From the NCBI GenBank assembly GCA_904501765.1, contig CAJGCM010000051.1, forward strand, positions 1 through 12,439: a stretch of 12,439 bases of DNA, read 5' to 3'. The notes under the pieces are model-generated. The model saw only the letters and a list, made by a program, of their open reading frames with translations. It did no database searches and was not told where the DNA came from. Source of the stretch: an uncultured Clostridia bacterium (GTDB lineage: Bacteria > Bacillota > Clostridia > Oscillospirales > CAG-272). Every line of letters begins with the position of its first letter. Positions within the stretch are counted from its first letter, which is position 1. Shown here in pieces: positions 6,130-12,439 of the stretch. The translations under genes and the position numbers were made by a program.

Positions 6130-7443
6130 TTATTCAGCATCAGCTTCCTCTGTTTTTGCCTTGGAAGCCTTTTTAACAACAGCATTGTCCTTAACGAACT
6201 TAAGAGCTGCCGCAACGAGCATATCAGCTTTGATATCCTCTTCTGCAACCATAGCACGAACCTGCTCCTCAGGAAGATTGTAAGCATCAGCTATTCTCTT
6301 GTATTCAGCCGCAACGTCTTCGTCGGAAACCGTAAGAGCTTCAAGAGCCGCAATCTTCTCAAGAGCTAAGCGAAGCTTAACCTGCTTTTCAGCATTAGGT
6401 CTGAACTGAGCGCGAAGAGCGTCAAGTGTAAGACCTGTGTACTTTGTATACTGAGCGAGGTCAAGACCCTGCATACGAAGTCTGTTGTCGTAATCGCGGA
6501 TAAAGTTTTCTGTCTCCTCAGCAAACATAACCTCGGGGATTTCAGCTACGAGCTTTTCAAGAAGAGCCTCTACAACAGCGTTTTCAAATGCTCTGTCAGC
6601 CTCCTCCTCGTTTCTCTTTGCAATTTTAGCCTTAATGTCGGCTTTGTATTCATCAAGAGTGTCAAATTCGGAAACGTCCTTTGCAAACTCATCGTCCGCT
6701 GAGGGAAGCTCCTCTGCCTTTATAGCGTTAAGCTTAACCTTGAAGGTAGCAGGCTTACCAGCAAGCTCTGTTGCGCCGTACTCCTCAGGGAAGGTAACGT
6801 TAACGTCAAATTCCTCACCCACACTCTTTCCTTCAATCTGAGCCTCGAAGCCGGGGATGAAGGAGCCGGAGCCGAGCTTAAGGTCGTGACCCTCGCCCTT
6901 TCCGCCGTCAAATGCAACGCCGTCCATAAATCCTTCGAAATCTATGTTTGCTATATCGCCGTTCTTTGCAGCTCTGTCGGTAACATCAACAGTTCTTGCA
7001 AGACGTGCTCTTGCTCTGTCAAGCTCTTCCTCAACGTTAGCCTTTGTAACTCTCGCAACCTTGCGGGGGGCTTCAATTCCGCAGTAGTTCTCAATGGTAA
7101 CTTCAGGCTTAACAAAGCCCTCTGCCTTAAGAACGATATCTCCGTCGTTTGATACGAGATCAAACTTGGGAGAGCCTACAACGGTAATACCTGCCTCCTT
7201 AACAGCTGCATCGAAAGCCTCGGGAATACAAGCGTTGATAGCGTCTTCAAAGAAGATTCCCTTGCCGTAAAGTCTTTCGATTATAGCCTTGGGAGCCTTT
7301 CCCTTTCTGAAGCCGGGAACGTTGATGCTCTTCGCATTCTTCTTATATGCTTCCATTTCTGCTTTGTCATAAGCTTCCTTGCTTACGGAAAATTCCATAA
7401 CGAAGCCGGATTTTTCGGTAAGCTCGTTTTTGATAAGACTCAT
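6130..7443 (-). CDS. tig: Trigger factor, ribosome-associated chaperone and peptidyl-prolyl isomerase
   Basis: Trigger factor binds near the ribosome exit tunnel and shelters nascent chains. The 437-residue protein has the three expected parts: an N-terminal ribosome-binding domain with the signature GFRKGKAP (44-51), an FKBP-type isomerase domain at about 163-247 ('DIANIDFEGFMDG', 'LGSGSFIPGFE', 'VTFPEEYGA'), and a helical SurA-like C-terminal domain to about 420. The end is a charged tail (KKASKAKTEEADAE). The ATG is preceded by GGAGG at good spacing. A near-consensus promoter lies upstream (7497-7525), and clpP and clpX follow. Length is normal for the family. Confidence 0.97.
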   Translation of the reverse strand: MSLIKNELTEKSGFVMEFSVSKEAYDKAEMEAYKKNAKSINVPGFRKGKAPKAIIERLYGKGIFFEDAINACIPEAFDAAVKEAGITVVGSPKFDLVSNDGDIVLKAEGFVKPEVTIENYCGIEAPRKVARVTKANVEEELDRARARLARTVDVTDRAAKNGDIANIDFEGFMDGVAFDGGKGEGHDLKLGSGSFIPGFEAQIEGKSVGEEFDVNVTFPEEYGATELAGKPATFKVKLNAIKAEELPSADDEFAKDVSEFDTLDEYKADIKAKIAKRNEEEADRAFENAVVEALLEKLVAEIPEVMFAEETENFIRDYDNRLRMQGLDLAQYTKYTGLTLDALRAQFRPNAEKQVKLRLALEKIAALEALTVSDEDVAAEYKRIADAYNLPEEQVRAMVAEEDIKADMLVAAALKFVKDNAVVKKASKAKTEEADAE

Positions 7444-7496
7444 TGTTTTTCCTCCAGGTGATAGAAAATTATATTATTTAAAAATAAAATCAATAC

Positions 7497-7525
7497 ATTT
7501 TACAACAAAAAGAATTTTTTGTCAA
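7497..7525 (-). promoter_or_regulatory. Sigma-A type promoter of tig
   Basis: Read on the minus strand, TTGACA (7525-7520) is a perfect -35 box and TAAAAT (7502-7497) is a 5-of-6 -10 box, separated by exactly 17 bases. The predicted start near 7490 gives a leader of about 47 nt to the tig ATG. The spacer contains ACAAAAA and TTTTTGT as an inverted repeat around ATTC, overlapping the end of the -35 box. Confidence 0.85.
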
Positions 7526-7543
7526 GACGTAGGCGTAATAATT

Positions 7544-8272
7544 TTAATTCTTTGTGATTATTTTGGGAATAAAGTCAAGATAATCGGCAGATATTATGTG
7601 AAAATTAATGTTTTCGTATTCAAAGGTGGGCGGTGTGGTGTAATTTCCGTGAATATGCCCGTAAAATACGTTCTTTATTCCGTATTCCTTCAAGGACTTA
7701 ATAAGTCCTTCTGAAACGGTGTCCTGCCAGATGGGAGGGAAGTGCATGAAAGCAAGTATTTCCTTGTCGCCCCCCAAGGATAGCTCCCTTGCTGCGGCAA
7801 GACTTGCGTCGAGGCGCATTTTTTCCCTTGCGGTGAGCTTTTCAAAGTCGGGGTTGTTTTGTGCATTTGAATTTTTTTCGTCAAAAAACCAGCCCCTGGT
7901 TCCCGCAATTATAAAGTCGTCTGTTTCGTGGGCGTTGTTGAACAGAAAAGAAATTGAGCCGATGCCATTTTTTTCAAAATGCTCCGTGTGCTTTCTCATA
8001 GTAGTCCACCAGAAATCGTGGTTTCCCTTGCCGAGAATCTTTTTTCCGGGCAGCGAGTCCAAAAATTTCAGGTCGGAGGTGGCTTCTTCTAAGGAAAGCG
8101 CCCAGGATATGTCTCCGGGAATAACCACAGTGTCTGAATCGGTAACAAGATGCCGCCAGTTTTTCTCTAATCTTTGCATATATCCCGCCCATCTTTTTCC
8201 GAAAATCTCCATAGACTTGTCGGTTTCCCGAAGGGTGGACAAATGCAAATCGGCGATTGTGAAAAGAGCCAT
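7544..8272 (-). CDS. Calcineurin-like metallophosphoesterase (COG1768-type phosphohydrolase)
   Basis: The 242-residue protein carries the metal-ligand motifs of the metallophosphoesterase superfamily: D8 and H10 in 'IADLHLS', D54 in PGDISWA, GNHD (83-86), H177 in FMHFPP, and H206/H208 in GHIHG. These bind two metal ions that cleave phosphoester bonds; the physiological substrate is unknown. The frame is open further upstream (to 8425), but the 51 extra residues are low-complexity, lack family features and would overlap the DUF1540 gene on the other strand. The ATG at 8272 has GGGAG at proper spacing and puts the first motif at residue 8, as expected. The tig promoter lies just downstream, so the two genes are probably separate units. 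No clear promoter was seen in the 97 bp before this gene. Confidence 0.88.
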   Translation of the reverse strand: MALFTIADLHLSTLRETDKSMEIFGKRWAGYMQRLEKNWRHLVTDSDTVVIPGDISWALSLEEATSDLKFLDSLPGKKILGKGNHDFWWTTMRKHTEHFEKNGIGSISFLFNNAHETDDFIIAGTRGWFFDEKNSNAQNNPDFEKLTAREKMRLDASLAAARELSLGGDKEILAFMHFPPIWQDTVSEGLIKSLKEYGIKNVFYGHIHGNYTTPPTFEYENINFHIISADYLDFIPKIITKN

Positions 8273-8369
8273 AAAAATCTCCCTTGGTTGAATAAATAGC
8301 CGTCTTCGGGCGCAAAATATCTCTTGCAGAGAAAGAGAAAAAATCTCTCTGTAGAAAAGAGGATGTAAA

Positions 8370-8567
8370 ATGGAAGAGAAGAAGTATTCCACCGAATGCG
8401 GCGGTGAGCGTAATAAGTGCATCAAGGGTATTACCTGCGACGTAAAGAGTTGCGTTTATCACGGCAATAAAACCGATTGCTATGCAGGAGAAATATGCGT
8501 AGGTCCCAGCGATGCGAAATGCTCCGCCAACACGGTATGCGCAACCTTTAAGCCAAAAGAGTATTAA
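8370..8567 (+). CDS. DUF1540 Cys-rich small protein
   Basis: This 65-residue protein has eight cysteines (10, 17, 23, 28, 37, 43, 51, 57) and the DUF1540 pattern: 'ITCDVKSCVYH', then 'C-YAGEICVG' and finally 'TVCATF'. DUF1540 proteins are common in Clostridia and Bacilli; the Cys spacing suggests metal binding, but no biochemical role is established that I can name. The ATG follows an AGAGGA ribosome binding site. It is the only plus-strand gene in the right part of the window, divergent from the phosphohydrolase (97 bp apart) and convergent with threonine synthase, with stop codons overlapping at 8564-8567. No confident promoter was seen upstream. Confidence 0.88.
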   Translation: MEEKKYSTECGGERNKCIKGITCDVKSCVYHGNKTDCYAGEICVGPSDAKCSANTVCATFKPKEY

Positions 8568-10057
8568 GCTTTGGCAAAGCCCACTACGGCAGAGTCCATA
8601 TCTTCCTTGTCGATAATATCCGAGTGAAGAATAACTTTCGCCGTCAATCCCGAAAGGGGAGCGGGGATTTTTACGCCCGTATATGTCTCCAAGGCATCAA
8701 GCGCCTCGGTATCGTCGGAAAACTGTAATGCCGAGCTCTCGCCCCTAAGGGAAACGTACACGTCCTTTGCGAACTTATAAGGGGAGGCCGTGGAAACCAC
8801 AAGGATTTTCCTCTCTGTCTCATATTCATTCATATATTCCTCTGCCGCATGATGGGCGACAGCTGTATGAGTGTCTATGAGGCAGTTTTTGTTTTCGTAA
8901 ACGCATCTGATAGTAGCCTTTGTTTCCTCTTCGTCGGTGTAGTAGCCGAGGAAGCTCTCCTTGATTTTTGCGAAATCCTCGCCATCAAGCGTGTACCCTC
9001 CGTCATTTGCAAGGGCATTCATATATTCCGCAGTCTTTTTCTGTCCGCAAACAAGGTAGAGAAGACGTTCAAGATTTGAGGATATAAGAATATCCATAGA
9101 GGGGGATATCGTCTGATGGAAGGGGCGAACCCTGTTGTACGTTCCGCTTTCTAAAAAATCGGTGAGAACGTTATTCTTGTTGGAAGCGCAGATAAGGCGT
9201 CCTATGGGCAGACCCATAAGCTTCGCAATATAGCAGGCAAAAATATTTCCAAAGTTACCGGTAGGAACGCAAACGTCAAGTTTATCACCGTATTTTAGTG
9301 CGCCCGAGGCGAGCATATCGCAGTAGGCTGAAACGTAGTAAACTATCTGGGGAACGAGTCTGCCCCAGTTAATGGAGTTTGCGCTGGAGAGGAAGGTTCC
9401 GGCATCGTCAAGAGTCCTTACCATATCCATGTCAGCAAAAATTCTCTTAACACCGGACTGCGCATCGTCAAAGTTTCCGCGAATACCTATAACCTTAACG
9501 TTTCCGCCCTCCTGGGTCTGCATCTGTAGCTTTTGTACTCTGCTGACACCGTCAGTGGGGTAGAATACCTGAATTGAGGTACCGTCGATATCCTTGTAAC
9601 CCTCAAGGGCTGCTTTGCCGGTGTCACCCGAGGTAGCGACGAGAATAAGAGCGTTTCTTTTTTCCCCGGTCTTACGAAGAGCCCTAACGAAAAGTCTTGG
9701 CATAATCTGAAGCGCCATGTCCTTGAAGGCAGAGGTGGGACCGTGCCATAATTCAAGCATATATGTGTTTTCCGAAAGCTTTGTTACAGGAGCGGCAGAG
9801 GGACCGAATTTTTCCTCGGCATATGCGCCCTTTGCATCCTCAAGAAGCTCCTCGTAGGTATAGTCTGTTAAGAATTTTCCTATAATATATGCAGCTCTTT
9901 CGCTGTAGGAAAGCCCCGAAATTTTCTTGATTTCGTCTTCTGTCAGGGAAGGTATGCTCTCAGGCATGTAAAGACCGCCGTCCTTGGCAAGACCGTTTTT
10001 TATTGCGTATGCGGCGCTGACACGCTCCTCGCCGCCTCTTGTGCTGATAAAGTTCAT
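8564..10057 (-). CDS. thrC: Threonine synthase
   Basis: The enzyme converts O-phospho-L-homoserine to L-threonine with pyridoxal phosphate, the last step of threonine biosynthesis. The 497-residue sequence has the N-terminal 'MNFISTRGGEERVSAAYAIKNGLAKDGGLYMPE' region typical of the longer (E. coli/yeast-like) class, the cofactor-binding lysine K112 in HGPTSAFKDMA, and the phosphate-binding loop TSGDTGKAAL (142-151). The length fits that class. CGGAGGAAA precedes the ATG. It begins 19 bp after yraN and is probably the last gene of the rnhB-yraN-thrC unit. Other threonine genes (hom, thrB) are not in the window. Its stop overlaps that of the convergent DUF1540 gene, leaving no room for a terminator between them. 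Confidence 0.96.
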   Translation of the reverse strand: MNFISTRGGEERVSAAYAIKNGLAKDGGLYMPESIPSLTEDEIKKISGLSYSERAAYIIGKFLTDYTYEELLEDAKGAYAEEKFGPSAAPVTKLSENTYMLELWHGPTSAFKDMALQIMPRLFVRALRKTGEKRNALILVATSGDTGKAALEGYKDIDGTSIQVFYPTDGVSRVQKLQMQTQEGGNVKVIGIRGNFDDAQSGVKRIFADMDMVRTLDDAGTFLSSANSINWGRLVPQIVYYVSAYCDMLASGALKYGDKLDVCVPTGNFGNIFACYIAKLMGLPIGRLICASNKNNVLTDFLESGTYNRVRPFHQTISPSMDILISSNLERLLYLVCGQKKTAEYMNALANDGGYTLDGEDFAKIKESFLGYYTDEEETKATIRCVYENKNCLIDTHTAVAHHAAEEYMNEYETERKILVVSTASPYKFAKDVYVSLRGESSALQFSDDTEALDALETYTGVKIPAPLSGLTAKVILHSDIIDKEDMDSAVVGFAKA

Positions 10058-10076
10058 TCGTATTTCCTCCGTGAGA

Positions 10077-10487
10077 TTAGTGCTTTAAATAAGTGTCGCC
10101 TCTGAAGGCGTCAGGCATATGCACGGTTTTTGTAACCAAGCCGCCCTCGTCTAAATATACCTCAATTACGTCAAATCTGATTTTTCCCCGAGGCCTTGCG
10201 AAGGCTATGTAAACCTTTGCGGCAGAGAGTATCGATTCAATCTTTTTTCGGTTAACTGAGGATGCGGGGCGAGGCTCCTTCGGGTTTTCCTTACCCTCTG
10301 TCCGGGTCTTCACCTCGGCAAAAACGGTATATTCGGAATTTCTCGCTATGATATCGATTTCGTGACCGTCGGCTACGTAGTTTTTCTCAAGTATTTTGTA
10401 TCCTGACTTTTTGAGAAGCTTCGCTGCCGCACTCTCACCCGTGTTCGCCGTAAGGCGCCTCTTTGTGAATATCTTAAGTATGTTCAT
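10077..10487 (-). CDS. YraN/UPF0102 family predicted endonuclease
   Basis: The 136-residue protein is a small restriction-endonuclease-fold protein of the UPF0102 family. It shows the usual N-terminal 'NTGESAAAKLLKKSGYKILEKNY', then HEIDIIA (42-48) and FAEVKTR (56-62), giving the D45, E58, K60 set expected of this nuclease fold. Family members are presumed DNA-repair or recombination nucleases, but the function is poorly known. The ATG overlaps the rnhB stop as ATGA, which points to coupled translation; the rnhB-yraN pairing is widely conserved. Confidence 0.9.
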   Translation of the reverse strand: MNILKIFTKRRLTANTGESAAAKLLKKSGYKILEKNYVADGHEIDIIARNSEYTVFAEVKTRTEGKENPKEPRPASSVNRKKIESILSAAKVYIAFARPRGKIRFDVIEVYLDEGGLVTKTVHMPDAFRGDTYLKH

Positions 10488-11083
10488 TTATCTAAAAATT
10501 TCAAAAAGCTTCTTCGGTGAATAGGGGACGGACCAAATTCTCTTACAGCATCCATATGCTCCTTCGTGGGGTACCCCTTGTGCTTTGCTATTCCGTACAT
10601 AGGATAGGCTCTGTCAAGCTCGGCGCAGCCTCTGTCCCTGGTAACCTTGGCAAGTATTGAAGCCGCCGCAATAGAAGCGCTCTTCGCATCGCCCTTAACC
10701 ACGGTTTCCGTGGGGATAGAGAAGCCTCTTGAGCAGTTTCCGTCAATAAGAGCGAAATCCGCAGGAACGGGCAGCGCCTCAACGGCTCTCCTCATAGCAA
10801 GCATAGATGCGTTTAGAATGTTTATCTCGTCAATTTCCTCGGGGCTCGCCTCGCATATAGCGTAAGCTATCGCTTTTTCACAAATTATATCAAAAAGGGC
10901 CTCGCGCTTTTTCTCCGAGAGCTTCTTTGAGTCGTTAAGCCCCTCAATTTCTATATCACGGGGCAGAATAACCGCCGCCGCAACGACAGGACCGCACAAG
11001 GGACCCCTGCCAGCCTCGTCGCAGCCGCAGACTGCGGTATAGCCAAGCTTGTATTTTTCGTTTTCAAAATCAAAATTAGGCAT
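10484..11083 (-). CDS. rnhB: Ribonuclease HII
   Basis: RNase HII cuts the RNA strand of RNA-DNA hybrids and removes single ribonucleotides from DNA. The 199-residue sequence has the active-site acids D22 and E23 in DEAGRGPLCGP, D114 in ALIDGN and D132 in KGDAKSASIAAASILAKVTRD, plus DSKKLS (51-56) and the C-terminal HKGYPTKEH. The ATG at 11083 has only a weak ribosome binding site. No upstream in-frame ATG, GTG or TTG exists before a stop codon, so the start is kept. A possible promoter (11105-11133) sits just upstream. Confidence 0.96.
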   Translation of the reverse strand: MPNFDFENEKYKLGYTAVCGCDEAGRGPLCGPVVAAAVILPRDIEIEGLNDSKKLSEKKREALFDIICEKAIAYAICEASPEEIDEINILNASMLAMRRAVEALPVPADFALIDGNCSRGFSIPTETVVKGDAKSASIAAASILAKVTRDRGCAELDRAYPMYGIAKHKGYPTKEHMDAVREFGPSPIHRRSFLKFLDK

Positions 11084-11104
11084 ATCAAAACAGCTTTCGT
11101 TAAA

Positions 11105-11133
11105 ATAAAAATGTATTTATCGGCTGAAGTCAA
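11105..11133 (-). promoter_or_regulatory. Possible sigma-A promoter before rnhB
   Basis: On the minus strand, TTGACT (11133-11128, five of six to consensus) is followed after 17 bases by TTTTAT (11110-11105, four of six). The resulting leader would be only about 15 nt, which agrees with the weak ribosome binding site of rnhB but makes the call uncertain. Confidence 0.4.
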
Positions 11134-11192
11134 TCTTAAAGCATTAACTTTGGTGGAAATCCAAGACTTTTGAAAGAATTAACAAGGAGGGG

Positions 11193-12068
11193 TTATTCCA
11201 CCCTGTCAGAGGGAAGCTCTAAGGAAATCCGCCCGATAACAGCGCCTCTGAATTCGTCAAGAAGCATATCAGCGCATCTTGCTGAGTTTATAATGCCTCC
11301 CGACATAAGAAGTCCTCGTCTTCTTGCTACAAGCTCGAATAAATCGTAGCCGTCAAGTCCATCGGCGACATCTTCGGTAAGCTTGTACCTTGATAAAAAT
11401 TTGTCCCTTGCGATACCCATAAGCCTTTGGCAAAGAATCATTGCCAACTCTTCCGTATCCAAAATTTTATCCTTTATAGCCCCCGTAAGAGCCAGATTTT
11501 CGCCAACTGTTTCGTCCTCGAATTTCGGCCATAAAACACCCGGCATATCAAGAAGAGTAATGCCTATATCCGTGGTAACCCACTGCTTGTCTACGGTAAC
11601 GCCGGGGCGGTCCTCAACCTTAGCCCGTCTTGAGCCTGCAAGCTTGTTGATAAGGGAGGATTTTCCAACGTTGGGAATTCCGACAATCATAGCCTTTATA
11701 GCTCTTCCGGACATTCCTTTTTCATTATATCTTGATATTTTATCGGCAAGAGTACGAGCTATTGCGTCCTTAAGCTCGGATAACCCTTGACCGCTTTGGG
11801 AGTCTATCAGCACCGCAGTCTTCCCGCACCTCTCAAGCTCCTTTACCCAGAGCCTGTTTATATCGGGGTCCGCAAGAGATGCCTTGGTAAGCACCGTGAT
11901 GTGAGGCTTGTCGCCTATCATATTTTCAATTTCGGGGTTTTTGGAGCTGTAAGGTATTCTTGCGTCGAGAAGCTCTAAAACAAGGTCAACCTCGGATAAG
12001 CATTCCTTTATCATACGGCGGGTTTTTGCCATATGCCCAGGGAACCACTGTATAGATTTTTGTGCCAT
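11193..12068 (-). CDS. rbgA: Ribosome biogenesis GTPase RbgA (YlqF), 50S subunit assembly
   Basis: RbgA is a circularly permuted GTPase that acts late in assembly of the large ribosomal subunit. The 291-residue product has the family start 'MAQKSIQWFPGHMAKTRRMI', DARIP (35-39), the permuted motif order G4 then G1 then G3, the P-loop GIPNVGKSS (130-138), the switch region 'RPGVTVDKQWV' and DMPG (174-177), and the C-terminal RNA-binding helical domain. The G4 position reads TKAS (61-64) rather than the usual NKxD. The ATG follows an AAAGGAA ribosome binding site and lies 17 bp after the signal peptidase gene, an order common in Firmicutes. About 110 bp separate it from rnhB. Confidence 0.95.
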   Translation of the reverse strand: MAQKSIQWFPGHMAKTRRMIKECLSEVDLVLELLDARIPYSSKNPEIENMIGDKPHITVLTKASLADPDINRLWVKELERCGKTAVLIDSQSGQGLSELKDAIARTLADKISRYNEKGMSGRAIKAMIVGIPNVGKSSLINKLAGSRRAKVEDRPGVTVDKQWVTTDIGITLLDMPGVLWPKFEDETVGENLALTGAIKDKILDTEELAMILCQRLMGIARDKFLSRYKLTEDVADGLDGYDLFELVARRRGLLMSGGIINSARCADMLLDEFRGAVIGRISLELPSDRVE

Positions 12069-12085
12069 TTTATAAATTCCTTTTG

Positions 12086-12439
12086 TTAATCAACAGTGCC
12101 GAATTTGTCGAAGGGATAGAAGCGTATAAGCACTCGCCCTATAATACTGTCGGTAGCAACGGTGCCGAAAATTCTTGAGTCGGTAGAGTTGTTTCTGTGG
12201 TCGCCCATAACGAAAACCTCCCCTTCGGGAACTGTCACGTCAAGGGTCTGGTCCATCATAAGATCGTCAATAAAAACGTAGTCCTCCGGAAGCTCTTCAC
12301 CGTTACGCGTCACCCGACCGTCTCTATCTATTTCTATATGGTCGCCGCCAATCCCGATAATTCTCTTGATTATCGGCTTTCTTAAGTTAGTGGAGTAGTC
12401 CTCGCAAACGACTATATCGCCCCTCTCGGGAGTATAGAA
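12086..12439 (-). CDS. lepB: Signal peptidase I, C-terminal part (5' end beyond the window)
   Basis: The frame is open from the right window edge to the stop at 12086, giving 117 visible residues. It contains the catalytic lysine region RGDIVV...'KPIIKRIIGIGGD' (visible K25 in IIKRII) and the conserved box MGDHRNNSTDSR near the end. The catalytic serine and the N-terminal membrane anchor lie outside the window. An internal GTG at 12313 is not the real start, because it would remove the catalytic lysine. Signal peptidase I cleaves signal peptides from exported proteins at the outer membrane face. It is followed by rbgA, as in many Firmicutes. The H in GDH replaces the more usual N and is a known type of variation in Gram-positives. 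Confidence 0.93.
   Translation of the reverse strand, partial: FYTPERGDIVVCEDYSTNLRKPIIKRIIGIGGDHIEIDRDGRVTRNGEELPEDYVFIDDLMMDQTLDVTVPEGEVFVMGDHRNNSTDSRIFGTVATDSIIGRVLIRFYPFDKFGTVD

Noticed and set aside
7719..8291. 190-residue plus-strand open frame
   Set aside because: It is antisense to the phosphohydrolase gene, which has all metal-ligand motifs; the plus-strand frame has none.
8273..8425. N-terminal extension of the phosphohydrolase to 8425
   Set aside because: The extra 51 residues have no family match, the better ribosome binding site is at 8272, and the extension would overlap the DUF1540 gene.
11152..11202. GGTGGAA/TTCCACC inverted repeat at the rbgA end as terminator
   Set aside because: The loop is 37 bases, one arm lies in the coding end of rbgA, and there is no T-run in the gene direction.

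Overview
This window reads as a piece of chromosome from a Gram-positive anaerobe of the class Clostridia (Oscillospiraceae/Ruminococcaceae-like). That rests on inference from gene order and content: signal peptidase I, rbgA, rnhB and a YraN protein in a row; trigger factor, clpP and clpX in a row; a DUF1540 mini-protein; strong AGGAGG-type ribosome binding sites; and moderate GC with T-rich terminators. No rRNA, tRNA, CRISPR array, phage gene or complete transposase was seen.

Left block (1-2337, plus strand): a probable metal-homeostasis operon entering from outside the window. It holds the C-terminal part of a COG0523/CobW-type GTPase metallochaperone with four 18-residue Cys/His-rich tandem repeats. 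Next is a second, divergent G3E-type GTPase whose C-terminal half resembles the YcgQ/DUF1980 (TIGR03943) domain, an unusual architecture. An AraC-family regulator follows, separated by a short hairpin that sits directly against its ribosome binding site.

Junction (2338-2607): a gene-free stretch between converging genes. It carries a 234-bp segment bounded by 20-bp imperfect inverted repeats (19 of 20 positions match), which looks like a MITE or a decayed insertion sequence. Two terminator hairpins lie inside it and appear to serve the converging genes.

Middle block (2608-8272, minus strand): a GH51 alpha-L-arabinofuranosidase, then clpX, clpP and tig (read in the order tig, clpP, clpX, abf), with a calcineurin-like phosphohydrolase upstream of tig. 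A near-consensus sigma-A promoter lies before tig. This is a protein folding and quality-control cluster: trigger factor at the ribosome exit, and the ClpXP protease. The arabinofuranosidase follows clpX after a terminator hairpin and is unlikely to be functionally tied to it.

Right block (8370-12439): a plus-strand DUF1540 Cys-rich mini-gene whose stop codon overlaps that of threonine synthase (minus strand). The minus-strand run lepB (partial), rbgA, rnhB, yraN, thrC then continues to the window edge. It combines protein export, 50S ribosome assembly, RNA-DNA hybrid removal, a predicted nuclease and threonine biosynthesis. rnhB and yraN overlap by four bases, and thrC follows closely with its own ribosome binding site.

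The best candidates for something new are the His/Cys-repeat metallochaperone next to the GTPase-DUF1980 fusion, and the inverted-repeat element at 2356-2589. The rest is mostly well-known housekeeping.
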